Positions 1 through 10,398 of a stretch of 64,000 nt of DNA are shown here, piece by piece. How positions within the stretch are numbered: position 1 is the first letter of the stretch; the number at the start of each line of letters is the position of its first letter. Source of the stretch: Papaver somniferum (Eukaryota > Streptophyta > Magnoliopsida > Ranunculales > Papaveraceae); NCBI RefSeq assembly GCF_003573695.1, contig NC_039362.1, positions 6,052,088 through 6,116,087 of the forward strand. Reading direction: 5' to 3'. The notes beneath the pieces were generated by a model. That model searched no databases. It was given only the letters and a program-made list of their open reading frames with translations, and had not been told where the DNA came from. The position numbers and the translations under genes were made by a program.

Positions 1-720
1 GTCAGAATTTACCTTCAAAGGAATATGGAGTAGAATTGATCCTAGTAGAAGTAAATGGATTAGAAACGAGACCTGTTATGGAATTGAATTCATGATATTC
101 CTAGCTTAGTTTGATCTCCATGCTCGTAAAGAAGCCATAACATCTACTGAAACCCCATTCTGGTGAGAAGCTTCATTTAGTGAAATGGACTCAGTCCGTC
201 AAAACCAGACTTGGGAGCTTGCTAGTTTACATGCAGGGAGTAAGACCATAGAATGTAAATAAGTCTTGAAGAGGAAACGTAAGGTAGATGGAACTGTGGA
301 AAAATATTAGGCTAGGTTGGTAGCTAAAGGCTATATATTAAAAGAAGGTGCAGATTTCGTTGATTCTTATTCACTTGTGACGAGAATTACTTCTGTTGAG
401 ATGTTAATTGTTATTGCTGCCATAAACAACTTAGAGATACATCAGATGGATGTTAAGACATCTTTTCTAAAACCGTGAATTAGATAAAGAAATTTACATA
501 GACCAACCTGAGGACTTTGTAGTGAAAGGATATGAAGACAAAGTTTGTAAGTTGAACAAATCTTTATATGGTTTTCAAATAAGCATGTAAATAGTGACCT
601 GAAAAATTTGATCATGTGACAATGAGTAGTGGATTTAAGTCAATGAATCTTACAAGTAACTTGTTAAGGACGCCTGTGTGATTGTATGCTTGTATGTTGA
701 TGATATGATTATACTTGATA
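1..720 (+). pseudogene. Truncated copia reverse transcriptase fragment
   Basis: Plus-strand translation, with stops and frame changes, gives the start of a Ty1/copia reverse transcriptase: a TWELASLHAGSKT block near 210-245, KRKRKVDGTV near 270-300, ARLVAKGY near 312-335, the VTRITSVEMLIVIAA block near 376-420 and QMDVKTSFLKP near 445-475. The YVDDM active-site signature is readable near 690-710. It stops just after that motif, where sequence switches to another copia element in the opposite orientation. Stops at the former Trp and Lys codons show that it is dead. The peptide resembles the minus-strand copia at 48672-56292 closely enough to suggest the same family. The 5' part lies outside the window. 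Confidence 0.8.
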
Positions 721-764
721 CAAACATAACCAGCCGTCTGACGAAAATCATCTTCTTCAGCCGC

Positions 765-1844
765 CTGTTTTAGTTCATAAAGTGACTTATGCAGCTTACA
801 CACATGGTTTGGATAGTACGGATCCACATAACCAACCGTATGACGCATGTAGACATCTTCTTCTAACTAACCATGAAGAAAATCATTCTCCACATCAAGC
901 TGCGTTTATAATCTAGTGATTCATAACAACAACTGACAAAACCATACGAATGGTGCACGGTTTAATAACTGGACTGAAGGTCTCTCCATAGTCCATACCT
1001 TGTTGCTGGTTATATCCCTTTGCTACCAAGCGATCTTTAAACTTTTCAATGGTGCCATCAGGATTCTGCTTAATTCGATACACCCATTTAGAACCAACTA
1101 CGTTCATACCTATCTCATATTTCACCAGAGAATAGGTTCCATTACGGATCAAAGCATTGATTTGTACATCCATGTCTTCCTTCCACTTTGGATTTTTTGA
1201 AGCTAAACTGTAAGAAGTTGGATCCATGTATTCTGCATCAGGAAGAGGGATTTTAGAAGCTGTTAAACACAGTTTATTAATGGGTTTGACAATTCCATCA
1301 CTTGATCTTGTTATCATTGAATGCCTCATTGTATCTTGCTGGATTGCTTGATCAACAACATCATTATGTTGTACAACAGCTGACACAGATAAAGTTGTTG
1401 AGTTATCCGGACTAACATCTTCTAAATAATCTTGATGTGCCACTGAATTCTGTGATGCAGATTCTGCTGGTGTAGATTGCGTAGCTGGCTGTGTGTGCAC
1501 CTGAACTTGATCTGGGATATCTTCTACAGCTTCTGAAACAGCACAACAAATGAATGGTGGTGATAATAAAATACTAGTGCTGGATGGAATAGTACCTTGT
1601 GAAAGCAACGGATCCTACTGCTTGAGAGACTAAAAGGGAATGTACTTTCTTCAAAACGAACATGGCGACATATATATAACCTATTTGTTCCTCGATGAAG
1701 ACACAAATAACCCTTGTGAGCATTACTATACCCTAAGAATACACAGGGTAGCGATATGGGTTCTAGTTTTGTGGTATTATACTGGAGAAGACACGGATAT
1801 GCTAAGCACCCAAACACATGCAGGAATTTGTAGTCTGGTTTCAA
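765..1844 (-). pseudogene. Copia integrase C-terminus and RT start (broken)
   Basis: Minus-strand segments give the post-integrase linker, with HVFGCLAYPCL and the PCVFLGYSNAHKGYLCL block at about 1700-1830. The RT N-terminus follows at 913-1300 with PKWKEDMDVQINALIRNGTY, GSKWVYRIKQNPDGTIEKFK and RLVAKGYNQQQGMDYGETFS. A further frame change near 905 leads to [14 protein letters not shown] and [11 protein letters not shown] at about 770-840. The linker between integrase and RT is low in conservation and changes frame near 1600. RT ends before its YxDD motif. A local duplication of about 40 bp (725-765 against 830-870) repeats the EED...GYV coding stretch at the broken end. Confidence 0.75.
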
Positions 1845-1858
1845 GCCAAAAATAAGTT

Positions 1859-2533
1859 CTAACGAGTTTTAAATTCATTTGCAGATTTAGGTAATCTGTT
1901 GATTAGATAGCAAGTCGTAGTAAAGGCATCAGCCCAAAAACTTTTGGGCATGTGAGCATGAAATAATAAGGCCAGACCAGACTCCGTGACATGCCTTATG
2001 CGACGTTCAGCTAACCCATTCTGTGGTGAGGTATGAGGACACGAGAACTTGTGTTGAATACCATATGCATTGAGATAAGACGTTAATTTTTTGAACTGTA
2101 ATGCATTGTCAGATTGAAAAACTTTGATTTTGTGATCTGTTAGATTTTCAACTTGCTTATAAAAGTGGATAAAAGTCTGGAAAGCATCAGAACGTTGTAT
2201 AAGCGGAAACACCCAAGTGTAATGAGAAAACATATCCATTATGAGAAGATAGTATCGAAAACCATACCTAGATATTATAGGTGATACCCAAATATCTGAC
2301 ACAACCAAACTCAAAGGTTTGTCATAAGCAGTACTACTTAAAGAAAAAGACAACTTCTTGCTCTTACTAAGACGGCAAGAGTGACAATGATCAAACTTTT
2401 TATTGGAAACTGAAAGGGAGTTTTGAGAACAAATTTGAGACACGGTACGTAACATTAGATGCCTTAATCTTTGGTGACATACTAGGAAGGAAGATGATAT
2501 GTTTTCTTGCGGTTTAACTGGATGGTCTAGCAT
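1859..2533 (-). pseudogene. Copia integrase, pre-integrase and catalytic core
   Basis: This 224-codon open segment encodes the copia integrase. The pre-integrase part has CHQRLRHLMLRTVSQIC and CHSCRLSKSKKL, corresponding to the HHCC zinc module. The rve core follows with VSDIWVSP (first Asp), QSDNALQFKKL (second Asp) and SPQNGLAERRIRHV (catalytic Glu kept). FWADAFTTTCYLINRLP is the conserved tail. The usual SDNGGEF region reads SDNALQF here. The segment is uninterrupted but isolated from the other pol pieces by frame changes, so it is not expected to be made as part of a functional polyprotein. Confidence 0.85.
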
Positions 2534-2654
2534 GTCAACCCCTTCAAAAATGTACAGCCCATTCCTATTCAGTCATCGCCGCAGAATGATCCCCGTTTGC
2601 TTGTCCTTCACAAGAAAATGAGATTTATGAAACTCAAAAAACAAATAATTATCT

Positions 2655-3161
2655 TTACAAAATTGACACACAGACAACAATTTTTTTTTTGATATGAGGT
2701 ACATGGTAGATGTCGTTTAAACGAAAAAATCTTGAGATATATGTAAATGAAGCATTACCAATATGGGATATGTCAAGTGCATTACCATTACCAACATGGA
2801 ACATTTCAGTACCATCATACTCATGGGGTATCGTTAAGTTTCTCACATCATCAGTAAGATGATGAGTAACACCAGTGTCAGGGACCCATTGATTTCCATG
2901 TGCAGCAGTTGGCAGAGCAATATAAGCAGCAGGTTTTCTTTGTTGATTATTGTTGGGTTTGTAACGAAACCAGCAGTGATCAGCTTGATGATTATCCTTC
3001 TTGCATATCTGACACGGTTCTTCAAACTGTGGATATTTTATATGAGCAGGCTGAGAACGACGATTCGGATGATTGTTGTTTGGATGATGGTCCACGATTT
3101 GAGTTATTGTAATGCTTCGGTGCAGATTTGCTGGAGGATCCATAGTTAGCAGCAACCACAT
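2655..3161 (-). pseudogene. Copia Gag zinc knuckle and protease segment
   Basis: The segment contains a CCHC knuckle, CQICKKDNHQADHCWFRY (minus strand, about 2965-3020), followed by the aspartic protease start WVPDTGVTHHLTDD at about 2850-2890. The usual DSGA or DTGA active site reads DTGV. The remainder (HVGNGNALDISHIGNASFTY) matches the typical copia protease fold. It overlaps the Gag segment in a different frame, indicating an indel between Gag and the knuckle. Confidence 0.8.
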
Positions 3162-3797
3162 TTGTTATGGGTTGTTGAATGGTTGACAGATGCTGCTCCA
3201 TCCTCGGATCAAACGTAAGAAGGTGGGCATAAAATGTTTGCATGTCCATATCTTCTACAGTGCTCAATGCAGTTACGATTGGATCATATGATTGATTGAA
3301 TCCATTACTTATGGACTGTTTCATTTATCAGCAGTAACAACATAGCCAGACGCTGCAAGCTGATCAAATAACGATATCGCCTCATTAAAAAACACCTTCA
3401 GGGATTTATACCTTTGCTCATTGAATGAAGTTGTTTCTTTAGGTGCATCTGATGCGCCTTTGTTTTGGGTGCAACTCTTCCTCCAGAGTATCCCAAACCT
3501 CTTTTGTTGTATCTAAACCTCTGAATTTCCCCAAAACCTCAGGGGTTAGAGTTGAGTTTAACCATCCAACCAGCAACGAGTCTTGTTCTTCATATGCAAT
3601 GAAATCAGGATTCACAGCTCCTGAGTTTGGTAGTGTTCTTGCAGGTTTCACTTTTGTGCCATCTATGAAACCTGTTAAGCCATGGCTTTTAGAATTGGCT
3701 TGAATTGAGTCTGCCAAAGAAGGAAGTTGGTTTCAGTGAGTTTCAGTGTTACCAGATGATGAATTTGGACATTTCTGAGCTGATTTGTTGTGGCCAT
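3022..3797 (-). pseudogene. Copia Gag N-terminal region (frame-broken)
   Basis: The start is an ATG at 3797, about 60 bp inside the primer-binding site. It reads MATTNQLRNVQIHH followed by LKLTETNFLLWQTQFKPIL, the N-terminal signature of plant copia Gag (UBN2-type). A frame change near 3715 leads into HGLTGFIDGTKVKPARTLPN and VWDTLEEELHPKQRR down to 3439. A second change leads to the segment at 3022-3324 (YDPIVTALSTVEDMDMQTFY). The Gag is complete in content but needs at least two frame changes to be read through. Confidence 0.75.
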
Positions 3798-3859
3798 GGT
3801 TTTTTTGTGTTGTTTTGTTTTTGTGGTTTTGATGTTTTTGGAATAGCTTGGTTCGAGGA

Positions 3860-3867
3860 TGATACCA
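3860..3867 (-). other. Copia primer-binding site (initiator tRNA-Met type)
   Basis: The minus strand reads TGGTATCA immediately inside the probable 5' LTR. This is complementary to the 3' end of initiator tRNA-Met, the standard primer of plant copia elements. The rest of the site has diverged. Confidence 0.75.
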
Positions 3868-3868
3868 A

Positions 3869-4005
3869 GTTAGAGAATGATTTTTTATGAATACTTCCAC
3901 ACTTTCAACCGTGGAGTTGAGTTGATATTTATATAAGAGAATATATTGGTTGTTACTACTTATTCAACCTATTCAAAAACAATAGATGCTATAATAACTC
4001 TAACA
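3869..4005 (-). repeat. Probable 5' LTR of the degenerate copia
   Basis: On the minus strand the stretch begins TGTTAGAG and ends in TCTAAC directly before the primer-binding site. It contains a TATATAAATATC box at about 3930-3942. A length of about 137 bp suits short-LTR copia families. The outer boundary is inferred from the TGTTAG motif only. An alternative start with TGTGACAAATTGG near 4174 would give an LTR of about 300 bp. Confidence 0.5.
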
Positions 4006-4159
4006 GAAGAAACGTAAGAATAGTCTAAAGAATATCGCAAAATACTCGGTCCGTAGCTTTATCCACGTCATGCTATCTATTTCAGTTGAGAGTCTTCAGC
4101 AGATGAGTTGACAGTCTTAACACCTCTCAATGCTTCGTTTATGTTCTTCGAATCAGAAC

Positions 4160-5939
4160 ACCAATTTGTCACAGAAGGGTGGTGGTGATAAAGAAGAGCG
4201 AGGTTGTTAGATAAAGAAGCTCAGTCTGAGAAAAATGATCAGCAGGAAGGCCTCATTCAAAGGGTTACGAAACTTGAAATTGAGGTATTTTTAATTGCTT
4301 TCTTCTTTCAATTACTTAAATTAGGGTTTCTTCTTCTACTGTTTGTCTTCAAATTTCTAGCAAGGATTAACTTCCCTTTTTTACTTAACTCTTCAAACTA
4401 GTTAGGGTTCTTATTTTTACTAAAAATTGAAGAAAACTTAGGTTACAATTTTGTAGTTACATACATGATTGTCTCGTCAGTAATGATGAAACTGAAATGA
4501 TATACAGTAGAATAGGTGTTGTGTTGTATATCATGTTCCTAAACTCTTATCGTGTTCCTTCTCAATTCTTTTGATCGAAAACAAAAATCCAACTCTACAT
4601 TCTGTTCAAGGATGTTTTGGTACAAGCCAAGGAGTGCTTGCAAAAAAATAAAATCCAATCCTCTCATCACAAATTTCATAGTGGAAAAATGTAAAGAGAA
4701 ATTGCGAGCTGCTGATGCCAAATTGCGCGAGGCTACTCGAAAGAGTTCTGAAATTCAAAGGAAATTGGAACAGGTGGGAGCTCGTGAAATTACACTTGGG
4801 AGTGAACGGAAGTAGTCAAATGCAGAATATGTCATTGACTTCATGTCCCTGATTTATTAATACCAAGCATTTTCGTCTCAATGTTGATTAGTTCTTTGCA
4901 GGCGAGAAATGAATGAAGAAGCTATTGCTAAACAAAAAGAAGAATTGGAGCAGCAAAGGAAATCTCTGGCTGAGGAATTCAAAAGCAAGGCTGTTGCAAT
5001 GGAGAAGACAAGCTGAAATCCACCGCATGGAAAAAGAGATAGGAAAACAGGACAAGGCAGTAAAAAGGAAAATGAAGAAATGCGAGGAGAAAGAGAAAGA
5101 CCTTGATTTTTAAGTGGACAAAAGAAGTCTGTCAAATCTTGGGAAAAGGACTTGGAGAAGATAAAGAAGCAATTGGTCGCCGATTAAGAAAATGTACAGA
5201 ATCTAAGGTCTGATCATGAGAAGAGCTGGCTAAGAGGAAGAAAAGCTCAAAGTAACTGAAGAAGAGAGGAGGATAGAGCATTTGCTCCTCAAATCAGAAC
5301 TGAAGCATGAGATAGCTAAGTGCAAGCATGAAGAAGGATATTTCATGGAGGAGCGTGAGGGTCTGAATCAGGATAAAAAGAAAACTGAGAGTACGGAAGA
5401 GCTCAAACAGGTCAGGGGCAACACGGAAAGATTGGAGCATGAGCGATCAGTAATGTCCGGAACTGCTCACACTGACTGTTGAGATATGCTACATGATTTT
5501 GAGCTGAGGAAAAGGGAGTTGGAGGAAAATATTCAAAACCAGCGGGAAACAGAGAAAGGGCTTTTGAGGAAGACATGACATGAAGCTGGAAAAGACTCAA
5601 ATACAAAATAAGTGGGAGAAAATTGCTAAAAACAACCTTGAGGAACAGCCGTGTGGTATGAAGGAAATTGAGAAGGTTGTTAACCTTCTAAAGACGGTCA
5701 AAAAACATTTTCCTGGGGTTACCCTAGAGCTGTTGGAAGATTATTCTCAGTTCGAGGAAAATCAAAGAGAGACTACATCTCCTGGGCGAAAGAGGAATCA
5801 CGCGCAGACCACAACTAGTGAGCAAGAAGAAGTTGGCATTGATACTTGCTGTGAGAGTGTCACATCAGGAGGACGCAGGAAGAGCCGGCAAACAGTCCCT
5901 CCAGAGTTGCAAACTTCTGGTGAAAGATTGCCAAAGTAA
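4160..5939 (+). pseudogene. CRWN1: CRWN/NMCP1 nuclear-lamina coiled-coil pseudogene
   Basis: Plus-strand pieces match plant CROWDED NUCLEI / NMCP1 proteins, long coiled-coil proteins of the nuclear periphery. 4195-4284 gives ARLLDKEAQSEKND and LIQRVTKLEIE before a GT donor, resembling the end of the first exon. 4678-4815 gives EKCKEKLRAADAKLREATRK and SSEIQRKLEQVGARE. 4903-5110 gives KQKEELEQQRKSLAEEF and KCEEKEKDLDF. 5225-5570 gives EKLKVTEEERR, LKSELKHEIAKC, LEHERSVMSG and MLHDFELRKRELEENIQNQ. 5640-5935 gives the tail with SGGRRKSRQTVPPELQTSGE. Stops, frame changes and a missing stretch after exon 1 show that it is non-functional. Introns between the first blocks argue for a decayed genomic copy rather than a retrocopy. 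Which CRWN paralogue it came from is not resolved. Confidence 0.8.
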
Positions 5940-6289
5940 GTATAATACTACCTCATATGTTTGTACATTTTTTGTCTCTCCTTAACCTCTGATATGTAGT
6001 ACATTATCTTAGTCTCAATTTCGTTACACTAGTTCAAGAGTGTACTTTTAAGGGCTTGAAATTAACTTCTGCTAAATTGGCATGTAAATATGTCCACAGG
6101 TCTGTAAATAAGGCTGACGATTTAATGGCTAAGAAAAATTGTAAAATTATGTAACTGAGTACTGGCAGTATGAACCACCGAGTTCCCTTTCAGGTAAGCT
6201 TCAGTTTCCTTGTATGTTCTAGTTTGTTTTGACGAAAAGCTTACTTCTTTTTTAAGAAAAAGAAAGTTATTGTCTTTCCAAAGTGGGGA
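5940..6289. other. Intergenic, no gene seen
   Basis: AT-rich sequence downstream of the CRWN pseudogene. No coding similarity or repeat was recognised. It may hold the decayed 3' UTR or a last intron of that gene. Confidence 0.5.
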
Positions 6290-6640
6290 TGAAGAAATTA
6301 TACAAGGAGACGATTTATGTCTGCTGGTTGCCTCTATCATTGGGATAATAAAGACTAGCTTCACAAGCAGCTCTAACATATTCAGGATCCCCACGGATAG
6401 ACACGTTCCCATGTATCTTCAAAGCTGCAAGCAAAAGAGCAAATTTGGTAGCCAACTGAACTTTTGCCTCTTACCAACAAGTGCTTTCCCAATGAGAATT
6501 TCATTAGTGAAAGGACCATTATTTTTAAGAAAGTGACACCCTTATCTATGACATGGTGGATTAAATCCATCATGTCAGACCTTGTTTTGATACTTGGAAA
6601 CCCTGAGAACCCAAATTCATTTCCCCAACTTCAGTTTCAC
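6290..6640 (-). pseudogene. Aldo-keto reductase (auxin-induced PCNT115-like) pseudogene
   Basis: Minus-strand reading gives the N-terminal third of a plant aldo-keto reductase of the PCNT115/perakine-reductase type. NLGSQGFQVSKQGL lies at about 6575-6618, then DLIHHVIDKGVTFL at about 6525-6570. After a frame change come GPFTNEILIGKALVGKR (near 6460-6510) and VQLATKFA, and IRGDPEYVRAACEASLYY at 6345-6395. The segment between GL and the helix before DLIHH is deleted. The catalytic Tyr and Lys region is interrupted, and a stop follows soon after. The C-terminal two thirds are absent. It is clearly a broken copy; the functional class of its parent cannot be told. Confidence 0.75.
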
Positions 6641-7623
6641 CCTCCATTTTTTTTTCTTGTATTTCTTCTGCAGTTCTGTGTATGTTTCTGTCTGATATTT
6701 TTATGTGCCTGTTCCATATATAGCTCAACCTTTCTTGAAGCTGAGTGTATAAATGTCATCATCCATGATGCTGGAGGACATTAATGCTCATTACAATATG
6801 ACAGTCTATGCCACTTTCTAGGAAAAGACTATATGACTATTAATTCGGCATTTTCCTTTTTGTTTTCATTCAGGCCCTGGGGCATTTTCTCTTATGGAGT
6901 CTGATCTGTAGGATGTGCAGTCTAATTTCAGCATTTCTACTGTTAATAACCTGTTTGCTAAGTAAATTCAACAAGCTTGTTCGACCAGATTCTAGTCTCC
7001 AGTTACTACTGATAATTGTAAACTGGACTCTAGGTATTTGCTTGCTGATGGAGATGCGTAAGTTCGTCTTTCAAATTGTATCTACATACTTATTTCATAG
7101 CCAGATGAAATGAAACTTCAGAATGTGGTGAAGACATGTTCTATGCTTTCTTCTTTTTAAACGAGTTCAACCTTTTGAAAATGTCAAAGGTAGCAAATGT
7201 ATCGAGAAGATCATATACAACTTTGATATTTATAGATGCGCGTGTTTTCTTAAATACTGAACAATAATGAGAAACAAGACCTGGTGAAACAATTACCAAC
7301 AAAACCAAGGAAAAAAAAATAACCACGCACTTATGATATAATGCTGTCACTGAACACACCAGTTGGACCTGAAAAATCTTCATGGGGATGTCTAATCCAA
7401 CCAAATAGACGAATTTGCAGCAATCTCAACTCCTGCAGTATATGAAATCGGAAATCCGATAGAAGAGGAACGTCGATCACATAATATACAACTTGCTCAA
7501 GAACATTCTTGATGAAAAGGATAGACTCCTACCATCCTTGGACCACGTACCACGTTATATATCTCCTGACACTGGATATTAATTGCAGAAGGTTGGTAAC
7601 TCCTGATTATCTTATTGTGTTCG
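6641..7623. other. Intergenic, downstream of membrane-protein gene
   Basis: No gene is supported. The open stretches at 6913-7113 plus and 7141-7404 minus have no recognisable similarity. The part nearest 7624 should contain the 3' UTR of the minus-strand gene; an AATAAG-like signal lies about 15 bp past its stop. Confidence 0.5.
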
Positions 7624-9241
7624 TCAACATGACCTTGGACTAATCTCACAAGGGGCATAATACAAAACTAGAAGTACAAAAGCCACTGCTGGAGGAGTGA
7701 CTAGTATAAAAATCGTGACAACCAAGCTCTTCAGGAGCATAATACAACCACATCCAATGGCATAAGTAATCGAACCTAGGCTAACCCACATCGTAACTTT
7801 AATGACTAATCCTGGTAATCTTTTTGGTATCAAGGAAAGAAAGAGCAAAACTACCCCGGTAAAAAATGATATGCAACATAAGGTTACATAAGCCTTAAAA
7901 AGGACTCCATGTGTATGAATTTTCATTTCCATAACTCCAGCAACTACACTAATAATTCCTCCAGCAGAGATCGGTATCACTAATATGGCGACCTTCATTG
8001 CAGTTTTTAGGTCTGGGATTGAAACTTGACTCGCAAAATTCGCAAGTGCTATTGTTGTCTGTTCAGCAACCTGCGACGTAACCCCTGCGCTGTTGTTATT
8101 ATCATCTCCGACAGCTGTTTCTTGTGCCACCGCCTTACATTAAAATAGTAACAAGTGTGAGATGACATTGATCCCAAAAATGGAGTGGAAAGTTGAAGTC
8201 TATTAATTAAGGAAAACTTATTGCCCTAAACTCTATGCTCTTTTCACTTCTGATTGTAATGAAATTAAGCAGTTCCTTCTTTATTTGACTTTCTAAGAAT
8301 ATAACGGAACATTCCAACTTCAGCAACATAACAACTCTTTAACACTGATACGAAGAGAGAAAGAATGACTGGAATATGATTTACCCCTGCTAGTAATGAA
8401 CTACTACTGTTTGTTACTTGTCCTTCAATCAACAACTGATTGCTGAGATCAGGAGCAATGTTTGATGAGGCAACATATTCTTGAAATATATCCACGCCAA
8501 CTTGATCAGCATTTTCCTTTAATTCTGTCTGATAACAATTCAAGTAAAATGAATAATAAAGCAATCAGTAATAGATTAGGTATTGTTGTTCAAAAAGGAC
8601 TTGGAGCCCAGCTTGTTGCTAGGTTAACAACCACGGTTTTGTAATAGATTTTGGTCTATTACACAATCGAATGATCTATCAAGCTCTGAAAGGTACTTAT
8701 CCTGGGGAGCCGATGCCCTTATTCAAAATAAAGATATACATAATGGCTTACCATCACTAACAGAGACATACATACATAATTATCAGTAAATCCTGGTCTA
8801 AACTCAATATAGTTCCCCAATTTACACACTAATTGTTTCGTTCAAATGAGTTTCTCAATCGGAAACTATATATATGTAACAGTTGACTAGTCAACTCACT
8901 CATGTTAATTAAAACCCAAACTCAAAATGGTTACCAAAATTAACGACCCAAATGCAAACTGGAAAAAAATAAATTAAAAAACCTTTGTAAGCAGTGAGAT
9001 CCCAATTCCTAAACATGCATGTTATTTGCGTTGCTTCCTTATGATGATCCAAAATGCATGTGAAGAAAAATCAGAATAAAATAGCAGTGTTGCTCACCTG
9101 AGTTGTTATTTCTGATGAAGAGATCCCAGAACTGGGCATATAAATTTTAGTTTCCGCAGATATAGCAGTTTGCTGCTCACAATGTTGTTCAGTTTGGGTC
9201 CACAGACCTCGGTTCCAGGCTGTTTGAAAAATTGCCGCCAT
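7624..9241 (-). CDS. Unrecognised four-TM membrane protein, three exons
   Basis: Minus-strand gene model with three phase-0 coding exons: 9241-9098 (48 codons), 8528-8385 (48 codons) and 8133-7624 (169 codons plus TGA), giving 265 residues. The start is ATG at 9241 in a good plant context (TTTATGGCGG). Donors are CTCAG/GTGAGC (9097) and GGG/GTAAAT (8384). Acceptors are TTATCAG (8529) and TGTAAG (8134). The first 135 residues are polar, with Gln- and Ser-rich stretches (EQQTAIS, SSSEITTQ, NSSSSLLAG) and no signal peptide. Four hydrophobic segments follow at about 144-164, 174-196, 205-229 and 232-256, ending in a short tail with CEISPRSC. No domain was recognised. The layout, a soluble N-terminus with a four-helix C-terminus, loosely recalls PGG-type plant membrane proteins, but no motif supports that. 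Its intact frame and splice sites among dead repeats make it the best candidate for a live gene here. Confidence 0.65.
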
Positions 9242-9419
9242 AAACACGAAAAGTGAAGCTTCTTGTTCTGTTTGTATAAAAGAGAATTCTGAAGTGAATT
9301 AGAGAGTCTACTGCAAATTATCTCACAGAAAATTGATGGACTTTTAAACAAGCATTTGTTGAACAACAATTGATTAATTAATATCAACTGAAGTAAGTGT
9401 TGAAGTACGTGTTAATACC

Positions 9420-9490
9420 TGTTCCTGAATTGTAGTTATGAACGCTCTTCGTTGCCGGGTACATGTTTGTTGGAAGATCTGGTGTCAATA
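9420..9490 (-). other. Probable 5' UTR exon of the membrane-protein gene
   Basis: Upstream of the start codon the minus strand has an acceptor ACAAACAG near 9265. At about 9420 there is a donor context GGAACAG/GTATTAAC, so a non-coding exon is likely here. Its upstream boundary is not defined. Confidence 0.35.
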
Positions 9491-10229
9491 TGAAATCAAA
9501 AAGTTGGTTCTCAAAATATTTCCAGAAAACAACTGAATGAGAAATCATTGGAAACGAAGGAATATCCTTTACAATAACATGATCGTTGGTACACCAGTAA
9601 AGCTGATGTAAACATAAAGATAATCACTCCAAATCTTGAGATAGTAGCAATGAATGAATATAAAAAACATAAAATCTTCAAATGAATTCACCGGTATCTA
9701 CAAAACCACTAAAACCTCATGGAGGTTTATTATCTAAACCACTAAAACCTCATGGAGGTTTATTAGCAATAACGTTAGTATTATCAGGAATACCTCTTTA
9801 CTTGTTTGCATTATAACTAAGGATTAATTTTTTTTCTTCAAGTAAAGAGGAAAATCGGTAAACAGCTGAACTTCACAAATTTGTAAAATATAATTTACGT
9901 CTACAATGGGTTCAAAAGCAAAACCTGAATATAAGAGTAAGACTGAGACCAAAGAATTCAAACACAAACATGCATTGTCTCCAGAATTAAAAAGCATGAC
10001 TTGGATCGAGTTAGACTAACCTTTGCTAGCTGAAACAATAAACTTGTCAACTTGAAGATACAAATTCGAGTTTGATTGGAATAAAAGTCTCACGATAACA
10101 ACTCTACTAATTTGCAGTCTACTCTGTCTTGGTTCACAGTGGTGGTATTAACAAACGCCGAGATATCGAAGATCTTCTAAATGGGAAAGGCTCGTTGGTG
10201 TACTCTGCGAATAATTTTCTCTGCTCTTT
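9491..10229. other. Upstream non-coding region of the membrane-protein gene
   Basis: No ORF of interest. It probably holds a 5' UTR intron between the TATA box at 10260 and the exon near 9420. It includes the tandem hairpin repeat at 9701-9763. Confidence 0.4.
9701..9763. repeat. Two tandem 33-bp hairpin units
   Basis: The unit AAACCACTAAAACCTCATGG plus AGGTTTATTA occurs twice in a row with period 33. Each copy contains an AAACCTC...GAGGTTT stem with a three-base loop. Confidence 0.8.
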
Positions 10230-10259
10230 TGTTGAGAGTTTTGAAAGAGAGCGCCGAGT

Positions 10260-10266
10260 CTTTATA
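10260..10266 (-). promoter_or_regulatory. TATA box, probably of the membrane-protein gene
   Basis: The minus strand reads TGTATAAAGACTC, a canonical plant TATA box. A CT-rich stretch (GCGCTCTCTTTC) typical of plant transcript starts follows about 15 bp downstream. The distance to the ATG at 9241 implies a leader with at least one intron. Confidence 0.5.
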
Positions 10267-10398
10267 CATCAGAACATCATGAAAACAATAATAAAAGAAA
10301 TAAAGATTCAAAACTCTTGTTTGACTTTCAGTATGGGTGAAGAAGATGTGTTTGACCTTTACTGTTTTGTTGTAGGAAGACTGGTGGAATTGCTTTGT

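Larger units (their letters stand above)
721..4005 (-). mobile_element. Degenerate copia element, 5' LTR to RT
   Basis: Read on the minus strand this is a Ty1/copia element in the canonical order LTR, primer-binding site, gag, zinc knuckle and protease, integrase, RT. The probable 5' LTR lies at 3869-4005. Coding sequence runs from an ATG at 3797 down to about 765, where RT breaks off within its second third. RNase H and the 3' LTR are missing. The coding region is split over at least five reading-frame segments. The element lies directly beside the CRWN pseudogene, whose first recognisable exon begins about 160 bp beyond the LTR, so it probably inserted in or next to that gene. No target duplication could be recognised because the left end is lost. 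Confidence 0.8.

Noticed and set aside
6290..6640. Possible link of the aldo-keto reductase fragment to a specialised alkaloid pathway
   Set aside because: The fragment matches the general auxin-induced/PCNT115-like class; nothing in it points to a particular substrate or pathway.
7141..7404. Minus-strand ORF of 87 codons with hydrophobic stretch
   Set aside because: AT-rich composition, ends in Lys run, no splice or start context, no similarity; lies in the downstream region of the membrane-protein gene.
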